NCBI GenBank assembly: GCA_958298945.1 | Contig: OY282606.1 | Coordinates: 54,077,920 to 54,141,919, forward strand | Reading direction: 5' to 3' | Length of the DNA: 64,000 bases | From: Atherix ibis | Taxonomy: Eukaryota > Arthropoda > Insecta > Diptera > Athericidae | In this document: piece by piece, positions 24,501-36,535 of the stretch | Layout of the letters: each line of letters starts with the position of its first letter | How positions within the stretch are numbered: position 1 is the stretch's first letter | Program-made: the position numbers and the translations under genes | Notes under the pieces: generated by a model | Seen by the model: the letters and a program-made list of their open reading frames with translations, nothing else | Database searches by the model: none | Told to the model about the DNA's origin: nothing

Positions 24501-25184
24501 AGCATGCTCATACGAGGTGTGGGAGAAAACATTACTGAGAGTGATCTGACAATGCAAAATACTTCTTTCTATAGCTTATACGTTAGTCCCTTTGAAACAA
24601 TCAGTATAAATTTCAACTTCATTTGATATTTACGCGATCCGCATCTAAATTAAATATAAATAAATTTTTATTTATTCAATTTTTTTGAAATGCTTTACGA
24701 AAAATGGAACAGTAAAATTTGGGGCAATAATTAAAATATTGAAGAGCACAATGTACTCGGTGGCATTCGAAGCGTCGACAAGCAGTGTAAGATGAATCTC
24801 AATCATAAAGGACTTCAACTTCAAAATAAATAATTTGTATCTCTAAAACAAACTGTCAAATAAGTTTTTATAAAAAAAAATTCTTGAAAAGCTCAGAAAA
24901 ATGGGTTCTTCGTTTTAGATCGGATATTGAAGACAAGTCGGTGCTCTACAAAGGCAATGACATCTGCAAGTTTTTGTCGAAAAATGGAATTTCTGGCAGC
25001 AACAACCTCATTTTCGTCTTATATAATTCTATGATTATTTTTGATGTCCAAGATTAAAAAAATTGAACGGACATCATCTTGTTAATATTAATACCACCCA
25101 AAAGAGAGTAACCGAGAACCTGAATGCGATGCCAGTTGAAGTCATCTACCACTGCTACGAAGGCTGGAACAATACCTCCGTCGA

Positions 25185-25248
25185 ATATTATCTACTTTAA
25201 AGATGTTCTCATAGCTACCTATGAGAACATCTTTAAAGTAGATAATAT
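25185..25248. repeat. 30-bp perfect hairpin with 4-nt loop
   Basis: Arms 25185-25214 and 25219-25248 are exact inverse complements around CTAC. It lies in 24.6-25.3 kb DNA that looks transposon-derived but was not assigned to a family. Confidence 0.85.
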
Positions 25249-26329
25249 CATGCATGAAAGTTACAAAAAAAATCAGTTACTGTTCGGCCACATCTCGTAA
25301 ATACTTAGAGCTGTTAAGCTGCTCAATATAGAATTCTAGTCAATGTCAACACAAAAAAGTTTATCAAAATATTTCCTAATAATAAATATGCAGAAGTTTG
25401 CAATTAACTGATTTTAATATTACTAAATATGTTTATCATTATTGAAATATAAATTTTACATTAATTTTAAGTCATATTTTTTTAAAAAGAAGGACAATAA
25501 AAATATTACTATCCTCGGACAGTAATAATTTTTTCAATTCAATATAAATTAAGTTAAGTAATACGAGTACTTCTATGTTAGTTATCCTAATAATATAAAA
25601 TTATTTATTATAAATAACCAAATATGTAAAAAAAATTTATTATATGCATTTTTGCTTCAGATTTATAAAGAAAATAAGAGATACTGACAATTTTCGTCCA
25701 ATTTGAAATAAATATTATATTATTTATTTGAATAGTTTATAATATTCAAAAAATAATAAATTGTATAAGCTATGAAACTCTGATAAATTATACGAAAGGA
25801 AAATTATATAAGACAATATTAGGATTTGCTTTTTGCAGAAGTCAATAGTTTGAAACTATTCAAATATGCACAAAAATAAAATTTGGGCCTATCTTTATTA
25901 AATTTAAAATTTGATTGCGATTATTCTGAATAAAAAAAAAGGTGACATCAAAAATTTAATTGTGAAAATATTAATATCACAAATTGAGAGTAGATAAAAT
26001 TTTCATAATTATTTGAAATTTATTAAACACTTTATTTGAGCAAAACAAGAATGAAGAATTAGATTTTGTTAGGAAATATTTTAAAGCGGAAAATGTTTCC
26101 CTTCTTTTTTATTCAAATATTATAATAAGTAATATATTGGCTAAAGTTTTTCTGATTTTTACAAAAAATTGTAAATTGATAACAAAAACAATCTTTTAGC
26201 AGTTTGTGCTAAGAATCAAGAATCGATATAATTTTTCATAATATGTCATTACCAAAGTTTCACCATCTCACTTATTCTTTCTCTATTAAAAAATTTTCAG
26301 TAAAGTTCTGAATTCTAGCTTAAAAAAGA

Positions 26330-26645
26330 TGACTTTGCAGTCATTTCGCACAATAATATTACAAGTTTTGGATACCAAATGTGTCGCAACACGGCTTTTA
26401 ACGAAAGAGCTGAATTTTCTTCAAACTGCAAACAGGTTCCTAAAGACATGCTTGAACGTCTCAATTAGGAATCTACTTTGATGAAATAAAAAATGACGGA
26501 TGTAAGGTGGGCCTACGAGTTTAATAAACAAATCCGTCAACAAGCTTCGGATTAGTTCTTCCATAACGACCTGAAACCAAAAAACCTCGTCAGAGGCATT
26601 CGAAAATTAAAGTTAAATTTTCGAGCAATTTACTCGAAATTATTT
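26330..26645 (+). mobile_element. Mariner transposase fossil
   Basis: Frames contain VQSFRTIILQVLDTKCVATR followed by LLTKELNFLQTANR, and KKPRQRHSKIKVK with frameshifts between. These match the mariner segment before and after the first catalytic Asp (ELNFLQ...R; EPKPKKPRQ..SKIKVM). Only this internal part remains. Confidence 0.65.
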
Positions 26646-27067
26646 TCCCGTCGGAAGGCGTCAGAACCATTCTTGAATTTCACACCAGGATATAAAAAAA
26701 ACATTGACAAAAATTGATGGGGATGTTTTTACAAATGTTCTTAAGATCATGTTTTTTTTGTCTTCATTTAGCGGATCATCGGTTCGTTGCAGCTAACCTA
26801 CTGCTTATTTTTGTGCAGTTGTTGGTGTGGTACCATGCTTCGTGCAGTAGGAAGGGCGACCATTATGTCCATTATCGGGCTGTTATCTTTGACCAATACG
26901 GATGTTTATCCATGATTTGTTTTCCTTTCGATAGCTGGTATTAATATTTCCGTGTTTCTGATGGCTGATGGCTTTTTTAGGTATTTTCCCGCACTTTTTT
27001 GTTAAAGAGAAGATAACAGCATAAGGAAATAGAATGGAAAGTAGTGTTTTTTTTTGGAATTAGAGTA

Positions 27068-27144
27068 GGACGATGCATCAGTGGGTTCGAGTTCACTACC
27101 CCATAAATGGTAGTCGAGCATGCTAACGACTGAGCTACAGGGCC
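27068..27144 (-). ncRNA. tRNA-like remnant (tRNA pseudogene or tRNA-derived SINE head)
   Basis: Read on the minus strand, 77 nt start GGCCCTGTAGCTCAGTCGTT, an A-box-like stretch. A good 6-bp anticodon-type stem (ACTACC/GGTAGT, 8-nt loop) follows. The T arm is imperfect around CTCGAAC, and the 3' side does not pair well with the 5' acceptor. It lies in the intron before the alternative mesh last exon. It is not a convincing functional tRNA. Confidence 0.45.
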
Positions 27145-27607
27145 AAATAAATGTAGATTATTAATAAATATTTAGTGTTTGATTTAATAATTCCGAATAC
27201 TTATTTGACAAAACAAGATCACTTTAGTCTATTTCATGTTCATGAAAAAGTTAATTTCAGATCTCTTTAAATATGGGTGCGTATCTAGCAAGTAATATAA
27301 CGAAAATATCTATTGTAATATGTCATCAAAATGAATTGACTGTATGTATACGAAAACTTGCGTCTGTCAGTAAACATTAGATTTTCAGTAGTTAAAATTT
27401 TCTTGTTATTTTATTTATTTCTTAAATCTGGCAACTTTTTGTTGCCAAGTTCTTCTTTTAATCTGTTAAAATAAATTAATTTTATTTTTTTAAGAACAAA
27501 GAAAATTTATTTAAGCACATTTTAATAATGAAATGAATTTTTTATATTATCTAATTTATCTGAAAATAAACTAAATAATCGATTTTATTTAATTTTTGAT
27601 TTTCTAG

Positions 27608-27735
27608 GAGAACAGGAATACAATTCCAGAAATGCCAGTGTATCAATGGGAATTCTCGTAATAATTGTGGTTCCTATTATGTTGACTTTAGTATGCTTTG
27701 GATATTATCGAAAATATCAACAAGAAGTGGAATAA
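27608..27735 (+). CDS. mesh: mesh alternative last exon: second membrane anchor, short tail
   Basis: After the acceptor TTTCTAG, an open segment begins in the same phase 1 as exon 16, so splicing exon 15 to it keeps the frame (C|GA, Arg). It encodes REQEYNSRNASVS, a hydrophobic helix (MGILVIIVVPIMLTLVCFGY) and a basic tail of about 10 residues (YRKYQQEVE). The stop is at 27733. Using it instead of exon 16 gives 3699 nt, 1232 residues. The segment parallels exon 16 (Arg-Glu start, helix, Tyr-Arg-Lys), suggesting an old exon duplication. AATAAA follows at 27841. It lies 4.96 kb past the exon 16 stop, so use requires skipping the first poly(A) site. Expression is not proven here. Confidence 0.82.
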
Positions 27736-27840
27736 TATTGATTTTTATTTATGGAATAATCTAAAAAAATATGTATTTATTTTATATTTCTAATTAATTG
27801 AATTAAATTTAATTTAATTGTGATAACATTTTATTGGTAT

Positions 27841-27846
27841 AATAAA
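27841..27846 (+). terminator. Poly(A) signal candidate for the short mesh isoform
   Basis: AATAAA 106 bp after the stop of the alternative last exon. Confidence 0.4.
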
Positions 27847-27999
27847 AATCTTCAAAAGATAAATTTTAAAAATTCTATTGTAAATTCGAAAATTAGATTT
27901 AAAAAAAATATACATAAATTAGAATAATTTTATATATATCTACACATAAAAAGGTTAAAATTCAAATAAATAATTTACATTTTATAACTAATTCGCATA

Positions 28000-28027
28000 A
28001 ATATATAAATATATATATATATATATA
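28000..28027. repeat. AT microsatellite
   Basis: Short (AT)n run just beyond the alternative mesh exon. Confidence 0.7.
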
Positions 28028-28029
28028 AA

Positions 28030-29930
28030 TCAACTTACCTTTCATTTATAGTAAACATTTGACATTATATTAGAAATTTTGAAAAAAAGCATAAAAAAAA
28101 ATAAACGTAGATTTTTTAATTTTTTATATATATTTATTATAAATGAAATAAATAATATTTTCAAATATTCTCAAAATATGATTGATTCAATTTATTGTAA
28201 GTATAATTTAATTCAATTTGTAATATAAGTATACTAAAATATTGAAATATTTTTGCACTAATATTCTTTCTTCAATCCGAATTGGTTCAAGTAAGTTTTA
28301 CCTATTGTAATAAACTATGAAAATATCAGCTATAACTCTGTATAAAATCGGTGCATTATAGAGTTCTGTATTTTAAGTTTTTATTGTTATTGTCAAATAA
28401 ATAATATATTATACATTTGATTTTTACATTTTCCTCCATTAGTATCTACATTTTTTTGTATCTTATTTACGTGTAAATAACAAATGATCTGTTGTTAGTA
28501 TCTAGTATTTAGATAATCCAAAATATAAACATTTAGAGGTTTAAAAAATGAAGGATATAATTAATTAGTTATTAAATATAATATACTCGTATTATATTGT
28601 ACAATATTATTGGATATTATTTTTAATAAAATAATCCGAATATAAATAATGTTAAGAATACGTAGTGAGTAGAATTCCGTTCTGACAACTTAATCGGATT
28701 ATATCATATTACTTTTTAATAGTATTTGAATTTAATAAACAAATCAGTAAAAAAATATTGAAAAAATCTATTTAAAGTTACAGATTTTGTGATAAAGATT
28801 ATTTTTATTTAAAATAATTTTTTGACAAACTACTCTTTCTATAATAAATGCACAATTTACAGTATAAATTTTACTACTTTTTATTTTCAAATATCAATCT
28901 AGTTTGTGGTCAAAGATAATCAATATAATATTTTGTCTATTTTATGATAATAGAATCTGAATATGATTTTACTGATTTGAGTTATGTAAAATCTTTTTAT
29001 TAATGTACATATTATTTTTATAATGTACAAATACATAAAACGGTTAGACTTCCTATTAACAGTAAAATTCTGCCCAAAATTCCTATTGAAAGTATTATAA
29101 TTTTCTTTTCCAAAAATCAGTAGGAAATGTATTGTGAATTAGATTTGATAATGGAATTTGTGCCAAAACAGGTGAAAATAATTGCGATTACTTAGAAGAA
29201 CGAAGAATGTTTATTATCCTGAAAATGTCTTAAAGAATCAAACATTAATTTTTACGGAATTTTTTTTATAATAAATGCACAATTTATTTAATTTAAGATT
29301 AACTTTAAAGCAAATCTTGTGAATTTTGTCAATATTGTTGTATTTTTACTTTATAGTTTGACTTAATTCATAAATAACGAACTATAAACTATTTCAAATC
29401 TACTGCAATATAAATATTCGATGACATCGAATTGCGTACAGTTTTATTTTTTACTTTGGAAGAAATAAAATTTGTTACTATTAATTAGATCATAACTAAC
29501 ATTTGTAAGTTTAAAACTAAAGTTCAGAGAGTGACAGACAGATAACATTCCTTCTGAAAAAAATTAAATGTTACATTTAAAAACAGTTGAAAAAGCGAAA
29601 ACAACGATTTTTAGGGAATCGGCAAACTTAGTGTTCCTTGGCTATAAAGATAATGGTGAAATAATAACACGAGACTAATACGCTAGTCTGTTGCAATATT
29701 ATTATGAAGTTGAGATAAATAAAATTGGAAGATTTGTTGACAAGATTTATACTTTTTGATGTGTGTTGTCCCCTTTTATATTGGGGAATAGAAATGTTAA
29801 GTTACAATAGCTGCTATACTTAATACATCTTCCAACTATTAAGCAATATTCCTTATAGTGTGGACGAAGATTCATGTAAATAATGAAGAAAAACAAAAAA
29901 TCCGAGAAGAACAATAAAGTCAGTGTCATT
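28030..29930. other. AT-rich intergenic DNA, no gene seen
   Basis: Only short AT-biased frames with no protein signature. Confidence 0.5.
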
Positions 29931-29939
29931 AATTTTAAA

Positions 29940-30660
29940 AAATTTTAGAAGAAAAAAAATCATTGAATTATTTTGTGTTCAATCCTTTTTATTCTGTGAA
30001 CTACTTCCTTTTCCCTCCTATATAGCTTAGGATGTAGTTTCACATTGTTCGTTAAATCAATATCTTCCAATCAGCTCACAAAAAGTTTGTTATCATTGAT
30101 CTGTACCGCTCACCATTCATAGTTACGGCAACTCTTTCCTCATTTTGACAAAAATAAACGACAGGAAATGGTCAATTTTTTAGTATTCAAAGGTTCTTGG
30201 TAAATAATTTGTGAATTGGCTTCAACCCAGTAACGATAGTTTTCTTCATTCAACGATCCAGAGAGATAAAAATGTGCCTTATCTGGGAAGATGATTTTAT
30301 TGGAAAAATCGGCATTTTTTCCAAGTTGCTTCTTAGCAAAATGAGCAAATGCACGGCGTTTACGATGATCTTATGGCTTTAATTCTTATGTGAGAAGAAT
30401 TTTGTAAGGATGTAGGCCCAAATCCAAGGTGTTGAGAATGCCTTGAAATTGATAAATTTGGATCTTCATCAACACTTGCCTGAACAGTAGCAATATTCTC
30501 GGCACTTCGACCGGATCTTTATCTTACTGGTACGCGAACATTGTCTAAAGAAAGATTGCGTTCAAAACTTTCCACAATTCGGTCAATTGAGAGCACACTA
30601 GACTGATTATGATGACAATAAACGGGGAGAAGTGGACGATAAGTTGCAATAAAATAATAG
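29940..30660 (-). mobile_element. DD41D (rosa-like) transposase fossil
   Basis: Minus-strand frames align with the 60.2-kb DD41D copy in order: RIVESFERNLSLDNVRVPVR, SAENIATVQASVDEDPNLSI, SQHLGFGP, HLP.., NKLFCELIGRY-like. Several indels and stops. It covers from the N-terminus to just before the second catalytic Asp. TIRs were not found. Confidence 0.75.
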
Positions 30661-30704
30661 TTATTTTAATAAAAAATGGATTAATTTTCAAGCGTTGTTA
30701 ATAA

Positions 30705-30805
30705 GAAGGTGATTTTCTTATTAAATATAACTAACAGTAACAAAAGATTTTGAATAAATGGAAAATCTTATTAAATACAACTAACAGTAGCAAAAGATTT
30801 TAACA
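30705..30805. repeat. Direct duplication
   Basis: The 36-bp block TCTTATTAAATAYAACTAAC...AAAAGATTTT occurs twice (near 30716 and 30767) with two differences. Confidence 0.6.
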
Positions 30806-31034
30806 TTTCAAATACATATCTTCTTGAAAAAATTTTATAAAGTTTGCTCTATTCTATAATTATATGTTAATATGCTTCATTTTTCTGTTTTTTTATATAA
30901 ATACTCAGCAGACACAGAACCTGCATTCTTTGATATTGCATTTTTATCATATTTTGATTTTAAATTTGCATTTATAACCAGAAAATAAATATGTATACTG
31001 CTATAAATAATTAAGAAAGTAATTTATAATTCTA

Positions 31035-31170
31035 TCAGGAGAGAATAATTTTACCACACTTCGCCTATCCTACATTTGCAAGAATCTTACAAAGAACTTT
31101 ATTAAAAATACTTTGTAAGTTTCTTGTAAATGTAGGATAGGCGAAGTGTGGTGAAATTATTCCCTCCTGA
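31035..31170. repeat. Foldback repeat, about 60-bp arms
   Basis: 31035-31094 and 31111-31170 are inverse copies with a few mismatches (CACACTTCGCCTATCCTACA and its complement) around a 16-bp AT-rich centre. No coding capacity. Confidence 0.8.
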
Positions 31171-31329
31171 ATACCAAAAGATCTTTTACAAGAAATACTG
31201 CAAAAATAATTCGTAATCAAAGTGTGAAAAAGCTATTTTACGAAGCACAAGGGAACTTTTCCTCAATGCTGGCAGATGCAATGTAAAGACAGAAGGGTTC
31301 CACTTTCAAAATACTAAAAGATCTTTTAA

Positions 31330-31500
31330 AGAGCAGGTTTCCACTTCAAAACCTTTTTTCCTATTGTTCAATTTGTCTCTTGGACATAGCGGGAAAAATA
31401 TTTGAGTCTACATTATGTGAGCAACGGGAATAGTTCCGGCAGCTTTTGGAAGCTGTCCCACATGCCTTCGCCTTCAGCCTTCTGTCGTTAAGTGTAATGT
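31330..31500 (+). mobile_element. R1-clade non-LTR retrotransposon fragment
   Basis: SYCSICLLDIAGKIFESTLC matches the R1-type RT motif SSYRPICLLDTAGK.LE. The following 500 bp are GC-richer than the surroundings with short repeats of TGATCCTGTCAGACGA (31538-31600), but no further RT motif could be read. Confidence 0.55.
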
Positions 31501-32049
31501 ATGGTGGTATACATATCCTGTTAGACGAACGGAGAGTTAATCATCACTGGAATGATACTGATCCTGTCAGACGAATGATGCTGATCCTATCAGATGAATA
31601 AAATCATTTTAGACGAACAGTGGAAAGCGTACCCTCGGAAATAGCGCAGAGGCGCTTTGGCGCAGTGGGAAGATTATCCAGGCGACTTGTGGCTAGGTCG
31701 TTGGGATACTGCTTAAAATGGTAGACAAAGTCACCGTCCCATGGATTGACTTATGACATCGTGAAGTTGGTCTCTACCTATCTGAATTGTTGCCGAATTA
31801 TGACTACTTTAGAGTTTTCACACATGGTTTTAGATAGGACAATAGACCAATATGCTCTTGTTATGACGGTACGATAGTCTGCTTTTACTGGAAACTCCAT
31901 GTGTGGACGGGTGAGATACAGGGATGAGAAGGGTTGTTTTTATGTTGTGCATTTCGAAGGTTTGGAAAACTATGTCTGATTTTGCGACAGCAGTATTTAA
32001 TAGTGGGCCTGACAGAGTAGTGATTTCGAATAATTCACATATTTTGTGC

Positions 32050-34990
32050 TAACTTTTCAATATAGATTTTTTGATCAAATATTAAATTTGCGTTATTTTT
32101 AATTATGCGTTTATATACGTTCTTCTAAAGGAATTGAAGCTTCAAGGGATTTATATTTTTATTTTTATTGGGAATGAATTCTTAAAAACTCTTTAGAAAG
32201 GGGAAAAATATTAAAATAAACAAATTATTGTATCATTGAAAACAAGTAAACAAAATTAAATAATTTTATTGGATTTCTACAATAAATAATTCACAGATTT
32301 AAAGTCAAATTGAGCATTTTACAATTTTTATACTCATTTTATTTGATTTTATCTTCTATTCTACATAAATAAGTATAGATAGTTTTACTATTAGTCAAGT
32401 TATGTATGTATAGGATTTTCAGTCACTCATGCTAAGAAGCTAATATTATTTAATCGTAATTGCCATTTAAGTATTTACCAAGTGCAATGGTAATCTTTAC
32501 ACACAAATATTATTAATACCAATTTTTTTTTAGACTTTTACTATTCTCTAACTCTTCTAATATGTTCTTCTTGTTTTATATTTCACAGCAAAGCTTTTTC
32601 ATTTACATTACGAGTAATAATATTATTTTTATTATATTAAAATATTTGCTTATTTTATACAATAGTCAATTTTCTTTATTATTTAATATTTTATTTAATT
32701 TGATAATAATTCTATTATAGTTTTGTTTTGAGAATTTAGGCATTATATTGATTTTATATTTATATTTATTTTTATTTAATTTAATATTCTTATGAATATG
32801 TGTATGAACAGTAAATATAAGAGTGAAATTTTATATTATTATAATGTTGAAAAAGTTTTTTCATTTTTATCTAGATTATACAAACATACATACATACATA
32901 TGTACATGTATGTTGTATCGTTAATTATTATTTTTTTGTATTTAAAGCTTTCGTTTCGGGTTTGTTTTTGTCTTTATAGACTATGTACCCTTTTCAGAAT
33001 AGTACAATTTAGTCAAAACAAGTATGAGTATATGTTATTGAATAATGTATAGTAGATTTGCATTGAAGCTTTTTATTGCTCTTAAACATGTATAGTGTAA
33101 TTGGTTTTCCAATGCTCATTGTTATATGATTATGTTTTGTATAATTTTATTATTATGTTAAATTTAGTTGTATATAGTATATTTATAATTTATATAATAT
33201 ATAAATAATGTAAGCGTTGTTTATAGTTTATAACGCTTTTGAGTTATTTAAAAGATAACATTTTATGTAGAAAATTGCTTTATGATTTGTCGGAAAATAA
33301 TTTATGCTCATACGTATATGGTAAGATTTTATGTAAAATGAGAATTAGTTTGAATAATTATTTGTTAATTATTCATAAAAATAATTACAAATTTGAATTA
33401 GTTTTATTTTTAATAAAGTTTTAGTCAAAATCTAAATAAAATAAGTAATGGATCACCCATACAAAAATATAGTTAAAGTATTTTTTTTCTATAATCTATT
33501 GATAGATAGGCGATTTTCGAATATGTTTTAGAATAAATAAACTTAATGAAAAATTTAGTAATTTATATTAAAAAAAAACCAGTAAGTACTACAATAGTTT
33601 TTAGTATTTGTAATAATTTTGTAATTAACTTGTATGATTAATTTTGTAATTAACTTGTATGATTAATTTAGTAACTCTAATGAAGTAATCGTTGTCATAA
33701 AAATAATTCCCTCGCATTTATTAATTTTTTTTCTTAATAAGATAACGTCTATATATTTCGAATATTAAAATATTAGTTTATATATTCTTCTTTCAAGAAT
33801 ATCATTCCTTTGAAGGAAAAAAAGTCATATTTTTTGGAGCCTAAATTAAAAAGAAACAAACAATAAAATCTTAAATATTTTTGCTTTAGGGTCTACCAAT
33901 GATAATATATTTCGAAGTACTATTTTTGGTCCCATTTTATTAAGAAACTACAATAACTGATAAGAAATTGTTACCTGCATAAAAATATTATTTCGTCATG
34001 CCATTCACCTACTACTATATATTTATTTTTAGCAGATAATATCCACGAAAGTTGCCATTAACAAATATCTATATAACAAATTTATAAAATTTAAATAAAA
34101 AGAACTTGTAGAATTAATACTTTATTTATAGCAACCTAAATAATCTTCATTTAAAGTAATCGATTCTTTTTAGGGTAAATTTGAAAACTGATTTTTCTAT
34201 AATTTATGCTAATAGAATGTATAAAAACAAAAATATTAAAAACATTTTTTCTGCCAGTTGATCAGATCTTATATATAGTTCAATAAATAAATGCTACAGT
34301 CTGATATTGTGAAATGTAGAATTAATGAAGAACATAAACATACATACATAAATATGTATACATAGGCAAGTTAGCCTAATAACGAAACACGTGACAAATA
34401 TCCATTCAACATTAGCTAGATGAAGTATAAGGATTAGCGTGTATTGTAGTCATAAGGATAATAAATACGATGTGAACATATGGTGTGAAAGTAGGACTAA
34501 GATTAGTCTTGCTACATATTTTTATTAAAGATAGTATAGTACCAAAAACATTTTGAGTTGCTTACGATATATATTGTAGTAAAGTAAATTGTTATCATAA
34601 ATTTTCATATACAGCTAGGACTCTCTCTTATGTTTGAATTTTTATTGTATTTTCTAGATTAAGTATAGAAATACTTACTCCGGAATTAGTTACTATTATT
34701 TTGAGTTAGTTCTTGATACTATTTAAATTAGTTCAAAAATTCGGACTTGGTATTTTAAGGACACACAATTTATTTATTAATAAGAAAATAGTAAAAAGTT
34801 AAGGAAATGTAGATAGCTTACGTATGTAAGTATATTTCATATAGTAAAATTATGTTTTTAGTAGAGAGTAACTTGTTTAATAGGTAATTTTTGTAGATAC
34901 CTACTATTAATACCTTTAAACAAATACGGGACGTTCTAAAGGTAAGCTTACAATTTTGATTTGATTTTATTTAAATAGCTATCATTGTGT
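32050..34990. other. AT-rich intergenic DNA, no gene seen
   Basis: Very low GC with scattered ACATACATATGTA motifs typical of fly intergenic DNA. A 25-bp unit is tandemly doubled at 33615-33664. No protein signature in any frame. Confidence 0.5.
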
Positions 34991-35009
34991 CCGTTTATAT
35001 TCGACAGTT

Positions 35010-36410
35010 GCAGAAAGCAGGCATGGGCAAATTCTTATGAAATACTATAACTTTCAGCAATGGGAAATTGCATTAAAAGCAATTAAAAAAATAAAATTAG
35101 AAAATGACATGAAAAAATAGTTCAGAAAATTGTGCCTTCTATTCTCACTGTTTATCGTATAGTGAGTCATTTTGAAGAATATGGCATAGTGTTTGATAGA
35201 CTAAAACTTTGCGTATACAACTTTTTCATCCGCGCATTGGGCAAATTCAGGGTGCACGATGCGTGGTTCAAACAAGAACGAGCCACATCGTGCACTTCAC
35301 GTGATATGATTGAAATTCTATGACCCAAATTTCCTGACCGAATTTTGTCGAAAATCAGGAATATCGATTAGCCTATTTACTGCTCAAATCTAGTCAATAG
35401 AAACCAGCAAATTTTCCTTCAAAATGCACACTAAATTTTTTTAATACCTGCCCAAAGATACGTTTAGCATATTCCATATCATGGCAACCATATGACGTCC
35501 TCAAGTACTACATTTTCATAACCCTTCAGGTTGAGTAAATATTTTAGTTATGTAGGGAAATCTTTTAAATTACAAACCGTTTAGCTATGATATTTAAAAA
35601 ATAATAACAAAGCACTTTTATCATCGGAACGCACATTCCTTTCATATATTGTTGTAACACGAGCATCAGATATAGATGAGTCTGTTGTCAAAGGAGGGTA
35701 TTGGTGTAATGTTAGCTAAACCAAGATCTGGCCGCCCTACAACCGCATGCTCAATTATGAATATTGCTGCGGTATGTGCAAGTGTAGCTAAAGGTCAAGA
35801 ACATCCATAAGGTATCGAGCACAATAATTGAATCTGTCTTCAACTGGAATATTCAGGTGATACAGTCAGTTCAACCCAAATATCATATGCTTTATTAGAA
35901 ATGGAGTTTTATAGAGAAGACCTTGATTTTTACAGAAAATTGAATTAAACGCCTTCGACAATTAGCAAAATAGTCACTTCTGCGGATGTGAAATCCAAAG
36001 ACAATTAACGATTGACTTTTAAATTGTCATTAGTTTTTTTTTCAGCACGCTTAACAGTTGAAAATACCAGAGTTACTGTGTGAGGACGTAAAGCTTAAGC
36101 GTAATTATCTAGATTGGTTCTCTGCTCCTCAGCGACCGATGTTTCCTCAACGAATTATGTCGAGCAGTGATGATCTTGATTGGTCGCTCTCCAGATAAAT
36201 GTGCTTGTTCTTGTGACCATAATTGAAACGAAATGTCTCTAATAACCGACCTCAGACAATTGAACAACTTAAAGAAAACAAATGCAACGAAATCAATGAA
36301 ATACGTGTATAACTGGAAACGTGTAGAAATATTATGAAAAGAACAAATATTTTCTACAAAACCCGAGTCGGTTATTTAGCTAATATTACTTTCTATGCAT
36401 AATTCCTAAG
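35010..36410 (+). mobile_element. Old DD41D-type transposon fossils
   Basis: Piece 1 (about 35120-35420) reads ILTVYRIVSHFEEYGIVFDR and DAWFKQERATSCTSRDMIEI then PKFPDRILSK.RNIDWP; the catalytic Asp is replaced by Glu. Piece 2 (about 35715-36400) reads KPRSGRPTTACSIMNIAAV, RMFPQRIMSSSDDLDWSLSR and NRPQTIEQLKE..CNEINEIRV. Motif order matches the DD41D copies at 42 and 60 kb but at much lower identity. Confidence 0.6.
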
Positions 36411-36535
36411 GATTTTTAATTGATTATGATTAACTAAATTACTATTTTTTATATTTTTAGAACATCCTGTATTTGAATAACATAATTAGATATAATGAAA
36501 AGGAAGTTATGACAGAATATACTTAAATTATTGGG

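Noticed and set aside
24700..25180. DNA transposon tail suggested by KRVTENLNAMPVEVIYHCYE
   Set aside because: One short stretch with no matching catalytic motif nearby; family could not be named.
25185..25248. Rho-independent-type terminator or CRISPR-like repeat
   Set aside because: The window is eukaryotic and the palindrome is single; no spacer-repeat array exists here.
27068..27144. Functional tRNA gene
   Set aside because: Acceptor and T-arm pairing are too poor; kept only as a tRNA-like remnant.
32792..33052. Possible small gene of 86 residues
   Set aside because: AT-biased hydrophobic translation with no start context, splice sites or family features.
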